Notes: generated by a model from the sequence alone, not told the origin. DNA of 38,683 nt from Deltaproteobacteria bacterium (GCA_026388535.1 JAPLJP010000028.1:1-38683), one strand, 5' to 3'. Positions 15,759-24,420 are shown, numbered from the stretch's first letter. Made by a program: numbers and translations.

Positions 15759-18101
15759 TCACGTTTTTTTCTCCAGCTCCGCAATCCTTTCTTTGAGCTC
15801 CGCCATTCTTAATTCCCGGCCGACAAAAACACGGTTTGTCTCTTCGATCTCTGTGATGATTTTATGCAGTTCGGCGGTTCTTTCCTGAACCTTTTGCTCC
15901 AGCTCCGTGTTCAAGCGGATAATTTCCTCTTTTGCCCGCTTGCGCGAAAGAGCCACTCCTATGCTGATGCCGATACCCTCATAGAAATGAATGGCTGCCG
16001 GCGAAAAACTATCCTGATGGCGATTGGCCAGATGCAGCAAGCCAATGACCTCTGAGTCAGAACGAATGGGAATCAAGGCAAGAGATAAAAAACCGACATG
16101 GATACACCGGTTACGGGGATGCAGCCGGGGATCGGCTTCTGGAGGAACATCTAAAAATGCAAGTGAGTTATTAGTCCAGACACTGCCGCCGGGAGAAGAA
16201 AGCGGATTATCTGGATCGGATTTCCCGCTGATAATCATGCCGCAGGTACATTCAAGGCTTACTGTTCCGTCAGCATTCCTGCAAAGTCCGCCATCCGGGT
16301 AGTTATAGGTCAAAGTATTCTCGGCCTTTAAGAACTCTTCGGAATAGCCGAGCGAAGCGACAAATGGATAATCATTGCCTGTTTTGAGTCGCAAACCCAC
16401 GGCATCATGTCCGGTAGACTTCTTGATTATATCCACGATGTTCTCTACGGTTTGCGTAGTGGTAATATCGGAGATAAGTACTTTGAGAACATCGGACTGC
16501 ATAGACATTAGCTTATCGAAATGCTTGCGCTCGGAGATATCAATTACCGAAGATTGGTATCCTGTCACTTTGCCGTTTGCGTCACGGATGGAGGTTGCCA
16601 TGGTATAGGCAGTAAAGGTTGATCCGTCCTTCTTCTTTGCGGTAAATTCTCCACGCCATTTGCCCTTATCGTTGAGAGTATTGACGATGGCGACTGCTTC
16701 GTCCGGATCGTTTAGGAAATACGATATCGGATTGCCGACTACCTCATCATCACTTGAATAACCCCATAACTGGAGAAAAGAATTGTTTGCCTCATTTATG
16801 ATTCCATCAATATCCGCAATGCTTTTGGCAGCAATTGAAGTATCGAAAACTAAATTCTTGAGCTGTAACAACGCCTCTGCCCGCTTGCGCTCGGTGATGT
16901 CGGTCAGGATGTCTGCGATGTTGCATATCCGTCCCTGTTTGTCACGAACTACGAAGTAGTTCTCCTCGGTGGGCACGCTGCGACCATCAGCGGTCTGGAG
17001 TTCGAGTTCTCCGGACCAATGCCCAACGTCCATCAACGTAGGCATAATTTCCTCTTGTAGTTTCTTTGTCATCGATGGCTTGTAATACGCGGTCGGGAAA
17101 TGCTTTCCCAAACAATCTTCGGCGGTCTTCTCCCCAAGTAAGTGAGTCAGTGTGTCGTTGACGAAGGTTATGCGTCCATCAAGGTCGGCCATTCCCATGC
17201 CATACTGACTGGCATCTGCAAACCCTGAAAAACGAGCTAGTGTGCTGAACCGCTCCTCCTCCGCCCGCTTGCGTTCGGTGATGTCGACTGCTGTACCCTG
17301 AGCGCCGATCACTGCTCCATCTTTATAAACTCTTGAAAAGGAACACTCAAAAATCAATCTTTCTCCCGATTTCGCTATCATCGGTATTTGAAAATGTTTG
17401 ATCTTTTCCCCGGTCATACCTTTTTGCAGCGTTTCCAAAGCTCTTTGATGATCTTCTTCCGGGATAAAACTGAGGATGTTCATGTTGATCGTTTCCGCGT
17501 TATCATAGCCGAGTATTTCTTTTGTCCTTCGGCTTGCAAAAGTGATCCTGCCTTCCAGGTCGAGAGTGAAAATGATATCCGATATGTTATCCAGCAACCT
17601 TTTATACTTGTCTTCCGACTCGCACAGCGCCTCCTCCATCAGCTTGCGCTGTAAATCATTCTGCGCCTGCCCTAAGCCTTGCTCCAGCTTCTTGCGTTCG
17701 GATATATTATTTAATAATTTCGACAGCAGGACACCCATGATAACCATGCTGACCATGAAGATTAACGCCCGAAGTAAGGGATCAGGGTAAGGTGATACGA
17801 CCAGAGCGCGGGGAAGAAAGACGAGTAAGGAAAGGAAGCTGGTTATTATAATACCTTTCATTCTGAATTCATAAGTTGCATACATAACCGGTATAAGAAA
17901 TAAAGCCCGATGCAAATCGTGAACGGTGTAGAAAATCTTCCAGTGCAGATTAACCCAGCCACCCAAATTGATAATGACATCCATATAGTAAAACACTGAA
18001 CAGGCAACCATGAGGCCAGTGATATGCCAGAAAGATTTATTCCTCCATAAGGGGATCTTTTCGTGTTCGGAGGAATTACTTGTTTTGTCTGAATTGGCCA
18101 T
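15759..18101 (-). CDS. Membrane PAS-PAS-PAS-GAF sensor lacking a kinase domain
   Basis: A 780-residue protein. Four or so hydrophobic segments (residues about 25-135) lead into a coil, three PAS domains each ending in DITERKRAE-type linkers, and a GAF domain near residues 535-720. A coiled C terminus carries GRELRMAELKERIAELE. There is no HisKA, ATPase, GGDEF or methyl-accepting domain, so it cannot signal alone. The GAF region has clustered cysteines (GGLCRN, ECTCGM, NRCIH) that might bind metal or sense redox state. It lies 78 bases upstream of the true kinase gene and is probably an input subunit for it. Confidence 0.85.
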   Translation of the reverse strand: MANSDKTSNSSEHEKIPLWRNKSFWHITGLMVACSVFYYMDVIINLGGWVNLHWKIFYTVHDLHRALFLIPVMYATYEFRMKGIIITSFLSLLVFLPRALVVSPYPDPLLRALIFMVSMVIMGVLLSKLLNNISERKKLEQGLGQAQNDLQRKLMEEALCESEDKYKRLLDNISDIIFTLDLEGRITFASRRTKEILGYDNAETINMNILSFIPEEDHQRALETLQKGMTGEKIKHFQIPMIAKSGERLIFECSFSRVYKDGAVIGAQGTAVDITERKRAEEERFSTLARFSGFADASQYGMGMADLDGRITFVNDTLTHLLGEKTAEDCLGKHFPTAYYKPSMTKKLQEEIMPTLMDVGHWSGELELQTADGRSVPTEENYFVVRDKQGRICNIADILTDITERKRAEALLQLKNLVFDTSIAAKSIADIDGIINEANNSFLQLWGYSSDDEVVGNPISYFLNDPDEAVAIVNTLNDKGKWRGEFTAKKKDGSTFTAYTMATSIRDANGKVTGYQSSVIDISERKHFDKLMSMQSDVLKVLISDITTTQTVENIVDIIKKSTGHDAVGLRLKTGNDYPFVASLGYSEEFLKAENTLTYNYPDGGLCRNADGTVSLECTCGMIISGKSDPDNPLSSPGGSVWTNNSLAFLDVPPEADPRLHPRNRCIHVGFLSLALIPIRSDSEVIGLLHLANRHQDSFSPAAIHFYEGIGISIGVALSRKRAKEEIIRLNTELEQKVQERTAELHKIITEIEETNRVFVGRELRMAELKERIAELEKKT

Positions 18102-18104
18102 GGT

Positions 18105-18275
18105 TTAATTCCTCGTTACTCATAACTCGTGAAGAGTGAAGCGTATTTCGTATCTCACGCTTTGTCATACCGGACTTGATCCGGTATCCAGTATTTTCCT
18201 GGATTCCGGCTTTCGCCGGAATGACGATTGTTGGACTTTTTCTTATTTCGCTTCACGCTTTACTCTTCACGTCTT
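18105..18275. repeat. REP hairpins and degenerate CTCAC/TTCACG repeats between sensor genes
   Basis: Contains two clean palindromes: ATACCGG..CCGGTAT (18168-18186) and ATTCCGGC..GCCGGAAT (18203-18222), with TGTCAT and ATGACG at the outer edges. TCGTATCTCACGC and CTTCACGCTTTACTCTTCACG stretches flank them. The last bases overlap the 3' end of the next sensor gene. Confidence 0.6.
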
Positions 18276-19599
18276 TTATTCCTTCCAGCTCCGCGATTCT
18301 CTCTTTCAATTCCCGCATGCGCAGTTCCCGATCCACGAATACTTTATTTATCTTTTCGAGCTCGGCGGTCTTGGCCGATAATTCGGCGGTGCGTTCGTTG
18401 ACCCGCTGTTCGAGTTCTTCATTTAGTATTTTTATTTCCTCCTCTGTCTGCTTGATAGTGGTGATGTCGCGGGCGGAAGAAAGTGCTCCTGATATTTTCC
18501 CCTGCGCGTCTTTGAGAACCCGGCACCACCAGGCCAGCAGTCTCTCTTGTCCGTCTTTACGTTTCTGCCAGCTTTCTAAATAGATAAGATCATTACTGCC
18601 GTTGAAGAGACGCTGGACCTTATTGTACGTGTCTTGTTCCCGGACAAAATAAGAATCAGCGGCCTTACCGATCACGTCTTTTCCGAAAAATTTGATGCCG
18701 GGCTCATTAGCCCATGTATAAATTTTATTTGTATCCACTTCCATAATAATGTCGGGAATAGCATCAAGGAGCGTCTGCTGATGCAGAAAAATCTTTTTTA
18801 AATCCTCCTCCAACTTTTTGCGCTCGGAGATTTCTCTTTGGAGATTTTCCACGGAAGTATAAGAGTGCTTCAATTTTGCCACCGTTTCATTCACGGCCTT
18901 TGCCAAATCCGCCAGTTCATCATCGCCTGCCACTGCGATTTGATAATCAAGATTGCCACCCCCGATAACCTTGATTCCATCAGTAAGCGCATTCACGCCT
19001 TTCGCGACGATTTTGTTCAAGGAGATTGAATTGATGACGATCGCCGTGATACCGCATGCAAAGAAAAAGATAATCAGAATAGCCCCTCTGTTTAGCGCAT
19101 TCAGAGTTGCCTTTTTAGATAATTCATGCAGCGTCGCTATCCTGTCAATCAAGGCGTAGGATTTCAGAAATACCTGACCGATCAGCCGCGAATCCGCTTC
19201 ATTAAAAGCGAGGGGTCTGTTCTTATCGCCATCTTTTCGCTTATATTTCTTCAATATTGATGAAAAAACAGAGAATGTTACATCATAATTATGACGCATT
19301 TCCTGCAACATAATTTTTTGTTCTTTGCTTGTAAATCTTTGCGCGGCGGCATCCAGTAATTTCCGGAGAGCTTCGGACTTTATCTGCCACTGGATGCCCG
19401 CCCGTTCTTCCCGATTAAGCAGATAATCGTCCCGCAAGGCGATACGCTCAAAGGACGTTTTTCGTATTTCGTCGACCAGATTCTCGTTCTGGTTGGTCTC
19501 GTAAATTCCCCAGAATGACCAGAAGAGGGAAATCGCCATGAGTATGGTAATAAAGAAGGACACCAATGTATTGAGTTTAAGTCTTTTTGCGATTTTCAT
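18253..19599 (-). CDS. Membrane HAMP-PAS sensor lacking a kinase domain
   Basis: A 448-residue protein with a membrane segment at about residues 11-32, a roughly 130-residue extracytoplasmic helical domain, a second membrane segment near residue 175 (ILIIFFFACGITAIVINSI), a HAMP region, a PAS domain (LLDAIPDIIMEVDTNKIYTW onward) and a C-terminal coil with DRELRMRELKERIAELE. It has no histidine kinase, receiver or methyl-accepting module. The periplasmic domain is a natural contact point for the binding protein encoded next upstream. It shares its C-terminal helix with the other kinase-less sensor of this operon. Confidence 0.85.
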   Translation of the reverse strand: MKIAKRLKLNTLVSFFITILMAISLFWSFWGIYETNQNENLVDEIRKTSFERIALRDDYLLNREERAGIQWQIKSEALRKLLDAAAQRFTSKEQKIMLQEMRHNYDVTFSVFSSILKKYKRKDGDKNRPLAFNEADSRLIGQVFLKSYALIDRIATLHELSKKATLNALNRGAILIIFFFACGITAIVINSISLNKIVAKGVNALTDGIKVIGGGNLDYQIAVAGDDELADLAKAVNETVAKLKHSYTSVENLQREISERKKLEEDLKKIFLHQQTLLDAIPDIIMEVDTNKIYTWANEPGIKFFGKDVIGKAADSYFVREQDTYNKVQRLFNGSNDLIYLESWQKRKDGQERLLAWWCRVLKDAQGKISGALSSARDITTIKQTEEEIKILNEELEQRVNERTAELSAKTAELEKINKVFVDRELRMRELKERIAELEGIKDVKSKA

Positions 19600-19611
19600 T
19601 TTTTCCCCTCA

Positions 19612-19688
19612 TCTGTCATTGCGAGCGAAGCGAAGCAATCTCATGTGCTTAGATTGCCACGGCTCATGAGGGTCGCCTCGCAATGACA
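19612..19688. repeat. REP-like palindrome (TGTCATTGCGAG...CTCGCAATGACA)
   Basis: The ends TGTCATTGCGAGCGAAG and CTCGCAATGACA are inverted copies, with AGCAATCT..AGATTGC between them. It lies between two genes of the sensor operon and is the most complete copy here of a repeat type common in many proteobacteria. It could cause partial termination or stabilise mRNA. Confidence 0.75.
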
Positions 19689-19689
19689 A

Positions 19690-20700
19690 CTAATGGATAA
19701 TCCGCACGGCATCCGGTTTGACCGCCTCAAGGCCGTCAATATAAATGAAATCAAGATAATTGGGCATATCCCGGTGTTCTGTCAGCCGCTGTTTTATCGC
19801 CCATCGCGTTTGGTCTTCAAAATCAATAAGTAGAGCCTGATCGAGCGCCACCCGGAACGTGAAGATATCCCACAATTCATCAAGCAGGGCTTTGTCCACT
19901 TTGATGAATTCGGCAACACATCGCCTTGCTTCTTCGGGATGTTGTTGCACAAATGTTTCAGCCTTGATCAGAGCCCGCAGAACTTTTTTTACCGCTACGG
20001 GATTCTTCTTTACATAATCCTGCCCGGCGACAACACAGAAGTTCTCGGTGTATATTGATTCACCGAAAAAAATTATCCCTTTGCTTCCCAATTTTTTCTT
20101 CAGTTGTATCAAGTTAGGATTCCATGTGGAAACGGCATCAACTTTTCCCTTGGTGAGGGCGGCGTCCATATCGTCGGGCTTCAGATCAATGATTTTGACT
20201 TGTTTTTTGTCGATATCATGGAGTTGCAGAAAAGAATCAGTAAAGAAATGGCCTGTTGTGCCCAGCGTCAGGCCAATTTTTTTTCCTTTTAAGTCTGAAA
20301 ACCTTGCAATCCCACTGTCTCTTCTGGCCACGATGGCCTCATTTCTATTGGATGTCTGAATAACCGCCAGTGTCGTTATTTTCTTGCCGCCCATGACGGC
20401 AAAAACTATTGGCGTATCCGCCACGGTTGCAATATCCGCTTTACCATCAATCACAGCCTGTAGCGCCGGTTTCCCGAAGGCATGAGGCTGGAGGGTTGCG
20501 TCCAGACCTTCTTCCTTAAAATAACCATTGGCGAAAGCTATATGCGCAAGAACGGCATTAAACGCGGTTGAATACGCGATAGTGATTTTTTCCGGCGGAC
20601 TCGTCTTTTGCTGTTGACAGCCATTAATGGCAAAGACAATAAATAAAAGCGTGCTGAGAAAAAGGACGGCAAAATGTAAATGTTTCTGGAAATGGATCAT
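19690..20700 (-). CDS. NMT1/SsuA-like periplasmic substrate-binding lipoprotein
   Basis: A 336-residue protein with a lipoprotein signal (hydrophobic run then FAINGC, cysteine near residue 28), then the fold of SsuA/TauA/THI5-type binding proteins: ITIAYSTAFNAVLAHIAFANGYFKEEG, GKADIATVADTP and FSDLKGKKIGLTLGTTGHFF. Such proteins usually serve ABC importers, but no permease or ATPase gene is adjacent. Instead three sensor proteins and a receiver follow on the same strand. It is probably the ligand-binding front end of that signalling system. The ligand cannot be told from sequence; family members bind sulfonates, pyrimidine precursors and similar small molecules. Confidence 0.85.
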   Translation of the reverse strand: MIHFQKHLHFAVLFLSTLLFIVFAINGCQQQKTSPPEKITIAYSTAFNAVLAHIAFANGYFKEEGLDATLQPHAFGKPALQAVIDGKADIATVADTPIVFAVMGGKKITTLAVIQTSNRNEAIVARRDSGIARFSDLKGKKIGLTLGTTGHFFTDSFLQLHDIDKKQVKIIDLKPDDMDAALTKGKVDAVSTWNPNLIQLKKKLGSKGIIFFGESIYTENFCVVAGQDYVKKNPVAVKKVLRALIKAETFVQQHPEEARRCVAEFIKVDKALLDELWDIFTFRVALDQALLIDFEDQTRWAIKQRLTEHRDMPNYLDFIYIDGLEAVKPDAVRIIH

Positions 20701-20822
20701 ATTCTTTCCCCCCTATTTGAAACTTGGCGGTAAGTTAATATGATGCTTTGTGGTTGACTCTGGCTCCTCTTCAGTATGGTGTTAATTTTACTACTTAAAT
20801 ATTTAAAGTCAATAATAATATA

Positions 20823-21010
20823 ATGACACTCGCTGATCATGAGACCCAAGCTTCAGAAACAAAGTGAACTGAAGCTTGCTGGACGAATTATGCCAGGCGC
20901 GTAGCGCCGTGGTAAAACGAGCGTAGCAAAGTTCGAAGCGCCAGTGGAATTATCCCGCAAAGCGGAGGGTATGAATCCCAAAGCTTGCATGGGGATTCAT
21001 ACCCGTGATT
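20823..21010. repeat. Modular palindromic repeat, family C, copy 1
   Basis: Begins TGACACTCGCTGATCATGAG, then the hairpin AAGCTTCAG..CTGAAGCTT, GACGAATTATGCC, a GGCGCGTAGCGCC palindrome, GTGGAATTATCCCGCAAAGCG, and a final ATGAATCCC..GGGATTCAT palindrome. Its first 100 or so bases are almost identical to 27694-27794 inverted (two differences seen). The interval 20701-21089 holds this element and presumably the promoters of the two divergent flanking genes. Confidence 0.85.
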
Positions 21011-21089
21011 ATTATTAGAAATCATTTGACTTGATAAAATATCAGCGGAGTTGTAAAAAATAGGCATTATTAATAGCCGGAGGAGCTAA

Positions 21090-22388
21090 ATGTACTGGGA
21101 AAAGAATGTGGAAACGATAAAGCGGGCAAAGCTTGTGGACGTACAGCTTGGCAGGCTTAAAGAAACGATAGGCAGAACGAAAAAGTCTTATTATTACGGC
21201 AAAGTTCTTAAGGAAAAGAAATTAGGCATCAGCTCGATAAGAAAACTTAAAGATATTCAAAAGTTTCCGTTTACAACGAAGGACGATTTGCGCGAACACT
21301 GGCCTTATGGTTTTATCGCCGTACCAAAAGAAGAACTGGTGCGGATGCATTCGTCCTCAGGAACTACAGGAAGAGCTACAGTTGTATTTCATACAATGAA
21401 AGATATCGTTGTCTGGTCGAATCTTCTGGCGCGCTGTATGTATATGGCCGGTATGCGCAAAAGCGATGTTTTTCAGAACATGATGACTTACGGCCTTTTT
21501 ACGGGTGGCCTCGGTTTCCATTACGGCGCGGAAAAAATCGGCGCGCTGATTATTCCTGCCGGTGCGGGAAATTCCAAACGGCAGATTCAGTTGATGCGTG
21601 ATTTTGAAACAACGGTTATTCACGTTATTCCAAGTTACGCCCTGCATCTGTCCACTGTTTTTGAAGAACTGAAAATTGATCCGCGCAAGGATACCAAGGT
21701 GAAAATAGCTTTTCTGGGCGCGGAGCCGCATACTGAAAAAATGCGCAAAAAAATTGAGGAGATATACGTTTATAAAGCGTTTAACTCTTACGGGCTCTCC
21801 GAAATGAACGGGCCGGGCGTTGCTTTTGAATGCCCCGAACAAAACGGCATGCATATATGGGAAGATAGCTTTCTGGTGGAGATTATTGATCCCAAAACCC
21901 TTCAGCCTGTTGCCGACGGTGTTGAGGGTGAGTTGGTCATGACGTCTTTGCAGAAAGAAGGTATGCCGCTCATCCGTTACCGCACCAAGGATTTAACCCG
22001 GATTATACCGGGACAATGCGCCTGCGGACGCACCCACCGCCGAATCGAGCGCATCAAAGGAAGAACGGATGATATGCTGATTCTCAAAGGCGTCAATATC
22101 TATCCCATGCAGGTGGAAAAGAAGCTCATGGAAATAGACGGCGTGGGTACAAACTTCCTGATTGTTCTTGATAGGGAAGGATTCAACGACTTGATGACTG
22201 TTAAGGTTGAAGTGGAGAAAAAATATTTTTCCGGTGAAATGAAACAGATGGAAGCTTTAAGAAAGAAAATCGTCGAAGAATTAAAGAGCGAAATTCTAAT
22301 AACGCCCAAAATTGATTTGGTCGAGCCGGACAGTATTCCGAAGGGAGAGGGGAAGGCGGTTAGGGTAATTGATAACAGAAAGGACTAA
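21090..22388 (+). CDS. Phenylacetate-CoA ligase family (PaaK-type) AMP-forming ligase
   Basis: A 432-residue adenylate-forming enzyme. The ATP-binding loop is HSSSGTTGRATVVFHT near residue 87, followed by SYGLSEMNGPGVAFEC near residue 230, YRTKDLTRI, and a C-terminal lid with RIKGRTDDMLILKGVNIYPMQVE. It activates an aryl or arylacetic acid to its CoA thioester with ATP. In anaerobes such ligases also accept indoleacetate and related acids, so phenylacetate is only the default. GGAGGAG precedes the ATG. A tandem ACT protein follows, a frequent neighbour of this ligase in anaerobes. Confidence 0.9.
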   Translation: MYWEKNVETIKRAKLVDVQLGRLKETIGRTKKSYYYGKVLKEKKLGISSIRKLKDIQKFPFTTKDDLREHWPYGFIAVPKEELVRMHSSSGTTGRATVVFHTMKDIVVWSNLLARCMYMAGMRKSDVFQNMMTYGLFTGGLGFHYGAEKIGALIIPAGAGNSKRQIQLMRDFETTVIHVIPSYALHLSTVFEELKIDPRKDTKVKIAFLGAEPHTEKMRKKIEEIYVYKAFNSYGLSEMNGPGVAFECPEQNGMHIWEDSFLVEIIDPKTLQPVADGVEGELVMTSLQKEGMPLIRYRTKDLTRIIPGQCACGRTHRRIERIKGRTDDMLILKGVNIYPMQVEKKLMEIDGVGTNFLIVLDREGFNDLMTVKVEVEKKYFSGEMKQMEALRKKIVEELKSEILITPKIDLVEPDSIPKGEGKAVRVIDNRKD

Positions 22389-22390
22389 GT

Positions 22391-22516
22391 TGATGATGCG
22401 CTAAAAAGTTCATATGCTGCGTTGCGCTCCGCTCGCGTCATTGCGACCTACGAAAACGTAGGCCTCACTCCGCGATACTCGCGCGCCTTGCCTCTGAAGC
22501 TTTTTAGTCATCATCA
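22391..22516. repeat. Palindromic intergenic repeat, family A, copy 2 (inverted)
   Basis: The ends TGATGATGCGCTAAAAAG and CTTTTTAGTCATCATCA are inverted copies. The central hairpin is CCTACG (22447-22452), loop AAAA, CGTAGG (22457-22462). Compared with copy 1 at 960-1080, the centre still pairs although its bases differ. It separates the CoA ligase and ACT genes. Confidence 0.75.
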
Positions 22517-22565
22517 AATATTTTATTAGTTTGCTTTTATTAAGTAAATATAAGGAGAAAATATT

Positions 22566-22997
22566 ATGATTGCTTATCAGCTTTCCATTTTTGCGGAAAA
22601 TAAGTCCGGGAAACTCGCTCAGATAACCGGTATTCTGGCTAAAGAAAAAATAAATATTCGCGCGACGACAATAGCAACAGCGGATACATTCGGCATTATA
22701 AATTTGATTGTGGATGATCCCAAGCGCGCCGAGGCGGCGTTGTCTCAGGCGGGAATGACGGTACATCTGCGCGAAGTTTTAGCTGTTTTGATTTCTGATA
22801 CCCCCGGCGGGCTGGATAATTTGATGCAGCTGCTTTATCAGGAGGGCATCAACATAAATAACGCCTATGGTTTTGTGCTGGAGAGTTCGAAAAAAGCTGT
22901 ATTTGTGGTTGATGTCGATCAGATGCAGAAGACGGAAAAGCTTTTGGAACAGAAAGGTTTTAAGACCTTGGATGTTCAGTCACTCTCTGGTATGTAA
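22566..22997 (+). CDS. Tandem ACT domain protein
   Basis: A 143-residue protein made of two ACT domains: QLSIFAENKSGKLAQITGIL at the N terminus and AVLISDTPGGLDNLMQLLYQ near residue 75. ACT pairs bind amino acids or similar small ligands and regulate partner enzymes. No catalytic domain is attached. Its place directly after the PaaK-type ligase suggests it senses an aromatic amino acid or its product; that is inference. AAGGAGAAA precedes the ATG. Confidence 0.88.
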   Translation: MIAYQLSIFAENKSGKLAQITGILAKEKINIRATTIATADTFGIINLIVDDPKRAEAALSQAGMTVHLREVLAVLISDTPGGLDNLMQLLYQEGININNAYGFVLESSKKAVFVVDVDQMQKTEKLLEQKGFKTLDVQSLSGM

Positions 22998-23027
22998 TAA
23001 ATCACCCTTTAAAATAGGAGGAAAATT

Positions 23028-23462
23028 ATGACGCATGCGGATAAAGATAAATATTTCAAGAAACATCCTGATGGTTCTAAAGTAGACGATGAATTAAAGC
23101 AGGAAATTATTAGTCAGGTTAAGAATAATAATATTTCCTGCAAGAAGGCGGAGGAAATTGCCGTGGAAATAGGGTTTACTCTTGAAGAAACCGGCAAGGC
23201 CATTGATATTTTGAATATTAACATTACTAAATGCCAATTGGGGCTATTTGGTTATGGTGAGACCAAAAAAATTGTCCAGCCCGCTAAAGAGGTAACGCCG
23301 GAGCTGAAAGAAAAGATTACATCAGCTCTGAAAGACGGAAAACTGTCCTGTGCCTCTGCTTGGGAAATTGCTAAGAAATTAGATGTCGCCCGTATGAAGG
23401 TTTGTGCCGCCTGCGAAGCAATGGAGATAAAGATTAAGCCTTGTCAGTTGGGAGCTTTTTAA
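23028..23462 (+). CDS. Unrecognised protein of two tandem SC..CQLG repeats
   Basis: I do not recognise the family. The 144 residues contain two copies of one unit. Copy 1 runs about residues 20-75 and copy 2 about 89-144. Each starts with a charged helix (LKQEI or LKEKI), has SCKKAEEIA or SCASAWEIA in the middle, and ends with ITKCQLGLFG or IKPCQLGAF. The spacing resembles a small winged-helix or helix-turn-helix fold with a conserved cysteine at its end; copy 2 has extra cysteines (VCAACEA). A metal- or redox-responsive DNA-binding role is possible but unproven. It follows the ACT gene by 30 bases and has AGGAGG before the ATG. Confidence 0.75.
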   Translation: MTHADKDKYFKKHPDGSKVDDELKQEIISQVKNNNISCKKAEEIAVEIGFTLEETGKAIDILNINITKCQLGLFGYGETKKIVQPAKEVTPELKEKITSALKDGKLSCASAWEIAKKLDVARMKVCAACEAMEIKIKPCQLGAF

Positions 23463-23467
23463 TCTTT

Positions 23468-24178
23468 TCAAGAGAATAATTTCAGGTAGCTATGCAGTAA
23501 TTGAATCATTAAATCGGCGTTTTTGCGGGTGCCCTCAAGGATTTCTTCCATGCTTAAAGGTTCATCCAAAAGGCCGTTGCCGAAATTGTCAATAGAACAG
23601 GCGCAGGCGTAAGGTATTTCCAGTTCCAGAGCAATTGCCGCTTCATTGGCCATAGTCATGCCGACAATATCGGCAAAATTGGCCATCATTTTAATTTCCG
23701 CTTTTGTTTCCAGCCGTGGTCCTTGCGTTTGCCAGTAAGTTCCTTGTTTTATAACCTTTAAATCGCTGTTTAGCGCCGCCTTGATGATTTTTTGCCGCAC
23801 TTTTTCATTTAATGATGGCGTGATATGAACAGCTTTGTTTTGATGAATAGTCGGGGTAGCAGTTAACGTAATAAAATCATCAGGGACAACAATCATTCCC
23901 GGGGACAAATTTTTCTTTAATGATCCTGTGGAGTTGATGCCCACTATTTCAGTTACCCCGATATCCTTCAGCGCTTTGAGATTAGCGCAATGATTAATTA
24001 AATGAGGTAAAATATGATTATTGGGTTTGTTTCCATGCCTTAAAATCAAGGCTGTTTTATCGGTAAGAAAAACTGAAGTCTGACCGAATTCATTTTCCAT
24101 CAATTTAGCCGTGCCATTTCTTAATAAATCGCTTCTTTCCATGACTAATCTGGTGGAAATAACGCCCAAAAGACCCAT
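23468..24178 (-). CDS. Purine nucleoside / methylthioadenosine phosphorylase family
   Basis: A 236-residue member of the MTAP/PNP family. Visible motifs are ALILRHGNKPNNHILPH, HCANLKALKDIGV, INSTGSLKKNLSPG (phosphate-binding region), GTYWQTQGPRLETKAEIK and GMTMANEAAIALELEIPYAC. It would cleave a purine nucleoside, possibly 5'-methylthioadenosine or methylthioinosine, with phosphate. The base specificity cannot be decided by eye. GGAG lies 6 bases before the ATG. It is convergent with the CQLG protein gene, whose stop is 5 bases away. Confidence 0.85.
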   Translation of the reverse strand: MGLLGVISTRLVMERSDLLRNGTAKLMENEFGQTSVFLTDKTALILRHGNKPNNHILPHLINHCANLKALKDIGVTEIVGINSTGSLKKNLSPGMIVVPDDFITLTATPTIHQNKAVHITPSLNEKVRQKIIKAALNSDLKVIKQGTYWQTQGPRLETKAEIKMMANFADIVGMTMANEAAIALELEIPYACACSIDNFGNGLLDEPLSMEEILEGTRKNADLMIQLLHSYLKLFS

Positions 24179-24239
24179 ATAATCTCCTTTATTATAGTTT
24201 TATAGCAAATTAATTGAAAACAGTCAAAGAAATGACTTA

Positions 24240-24360
24240 TACCCAGTCGCATCCTTTGGCTAACTTTGTTGGCTGTGTCGTCGGCTTCCTCAACGTATAA
24301 ATAATACGCCTGCGGAGCCTCCTCCTTGCTGCCGCGTTATCCTTTGGATGCAACTGGGTA
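24240..24360. repeat. Palindromic intergenic repeat, family B, copy 2 (inverted)
   Basis: The terminal inverted repeats TACCCAGTCGCATCC and TACCCAGTTGCATCC (inverted) differ at one of 15 positions. The core contains GTCGGCTTCCTCAACGTAT..ATACGCC, which is the inverted core of 11664-11787. The ends of the two copies differ apart from TACC, yet each pairs with its own partner. Confidence 0.75.
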
Positions 24361-24420
24361 TTTTTTATAGTATCAGATAGCATTTGACTTTCCGGGTTCT
24401 ATTATGACATATAGCTCTGC

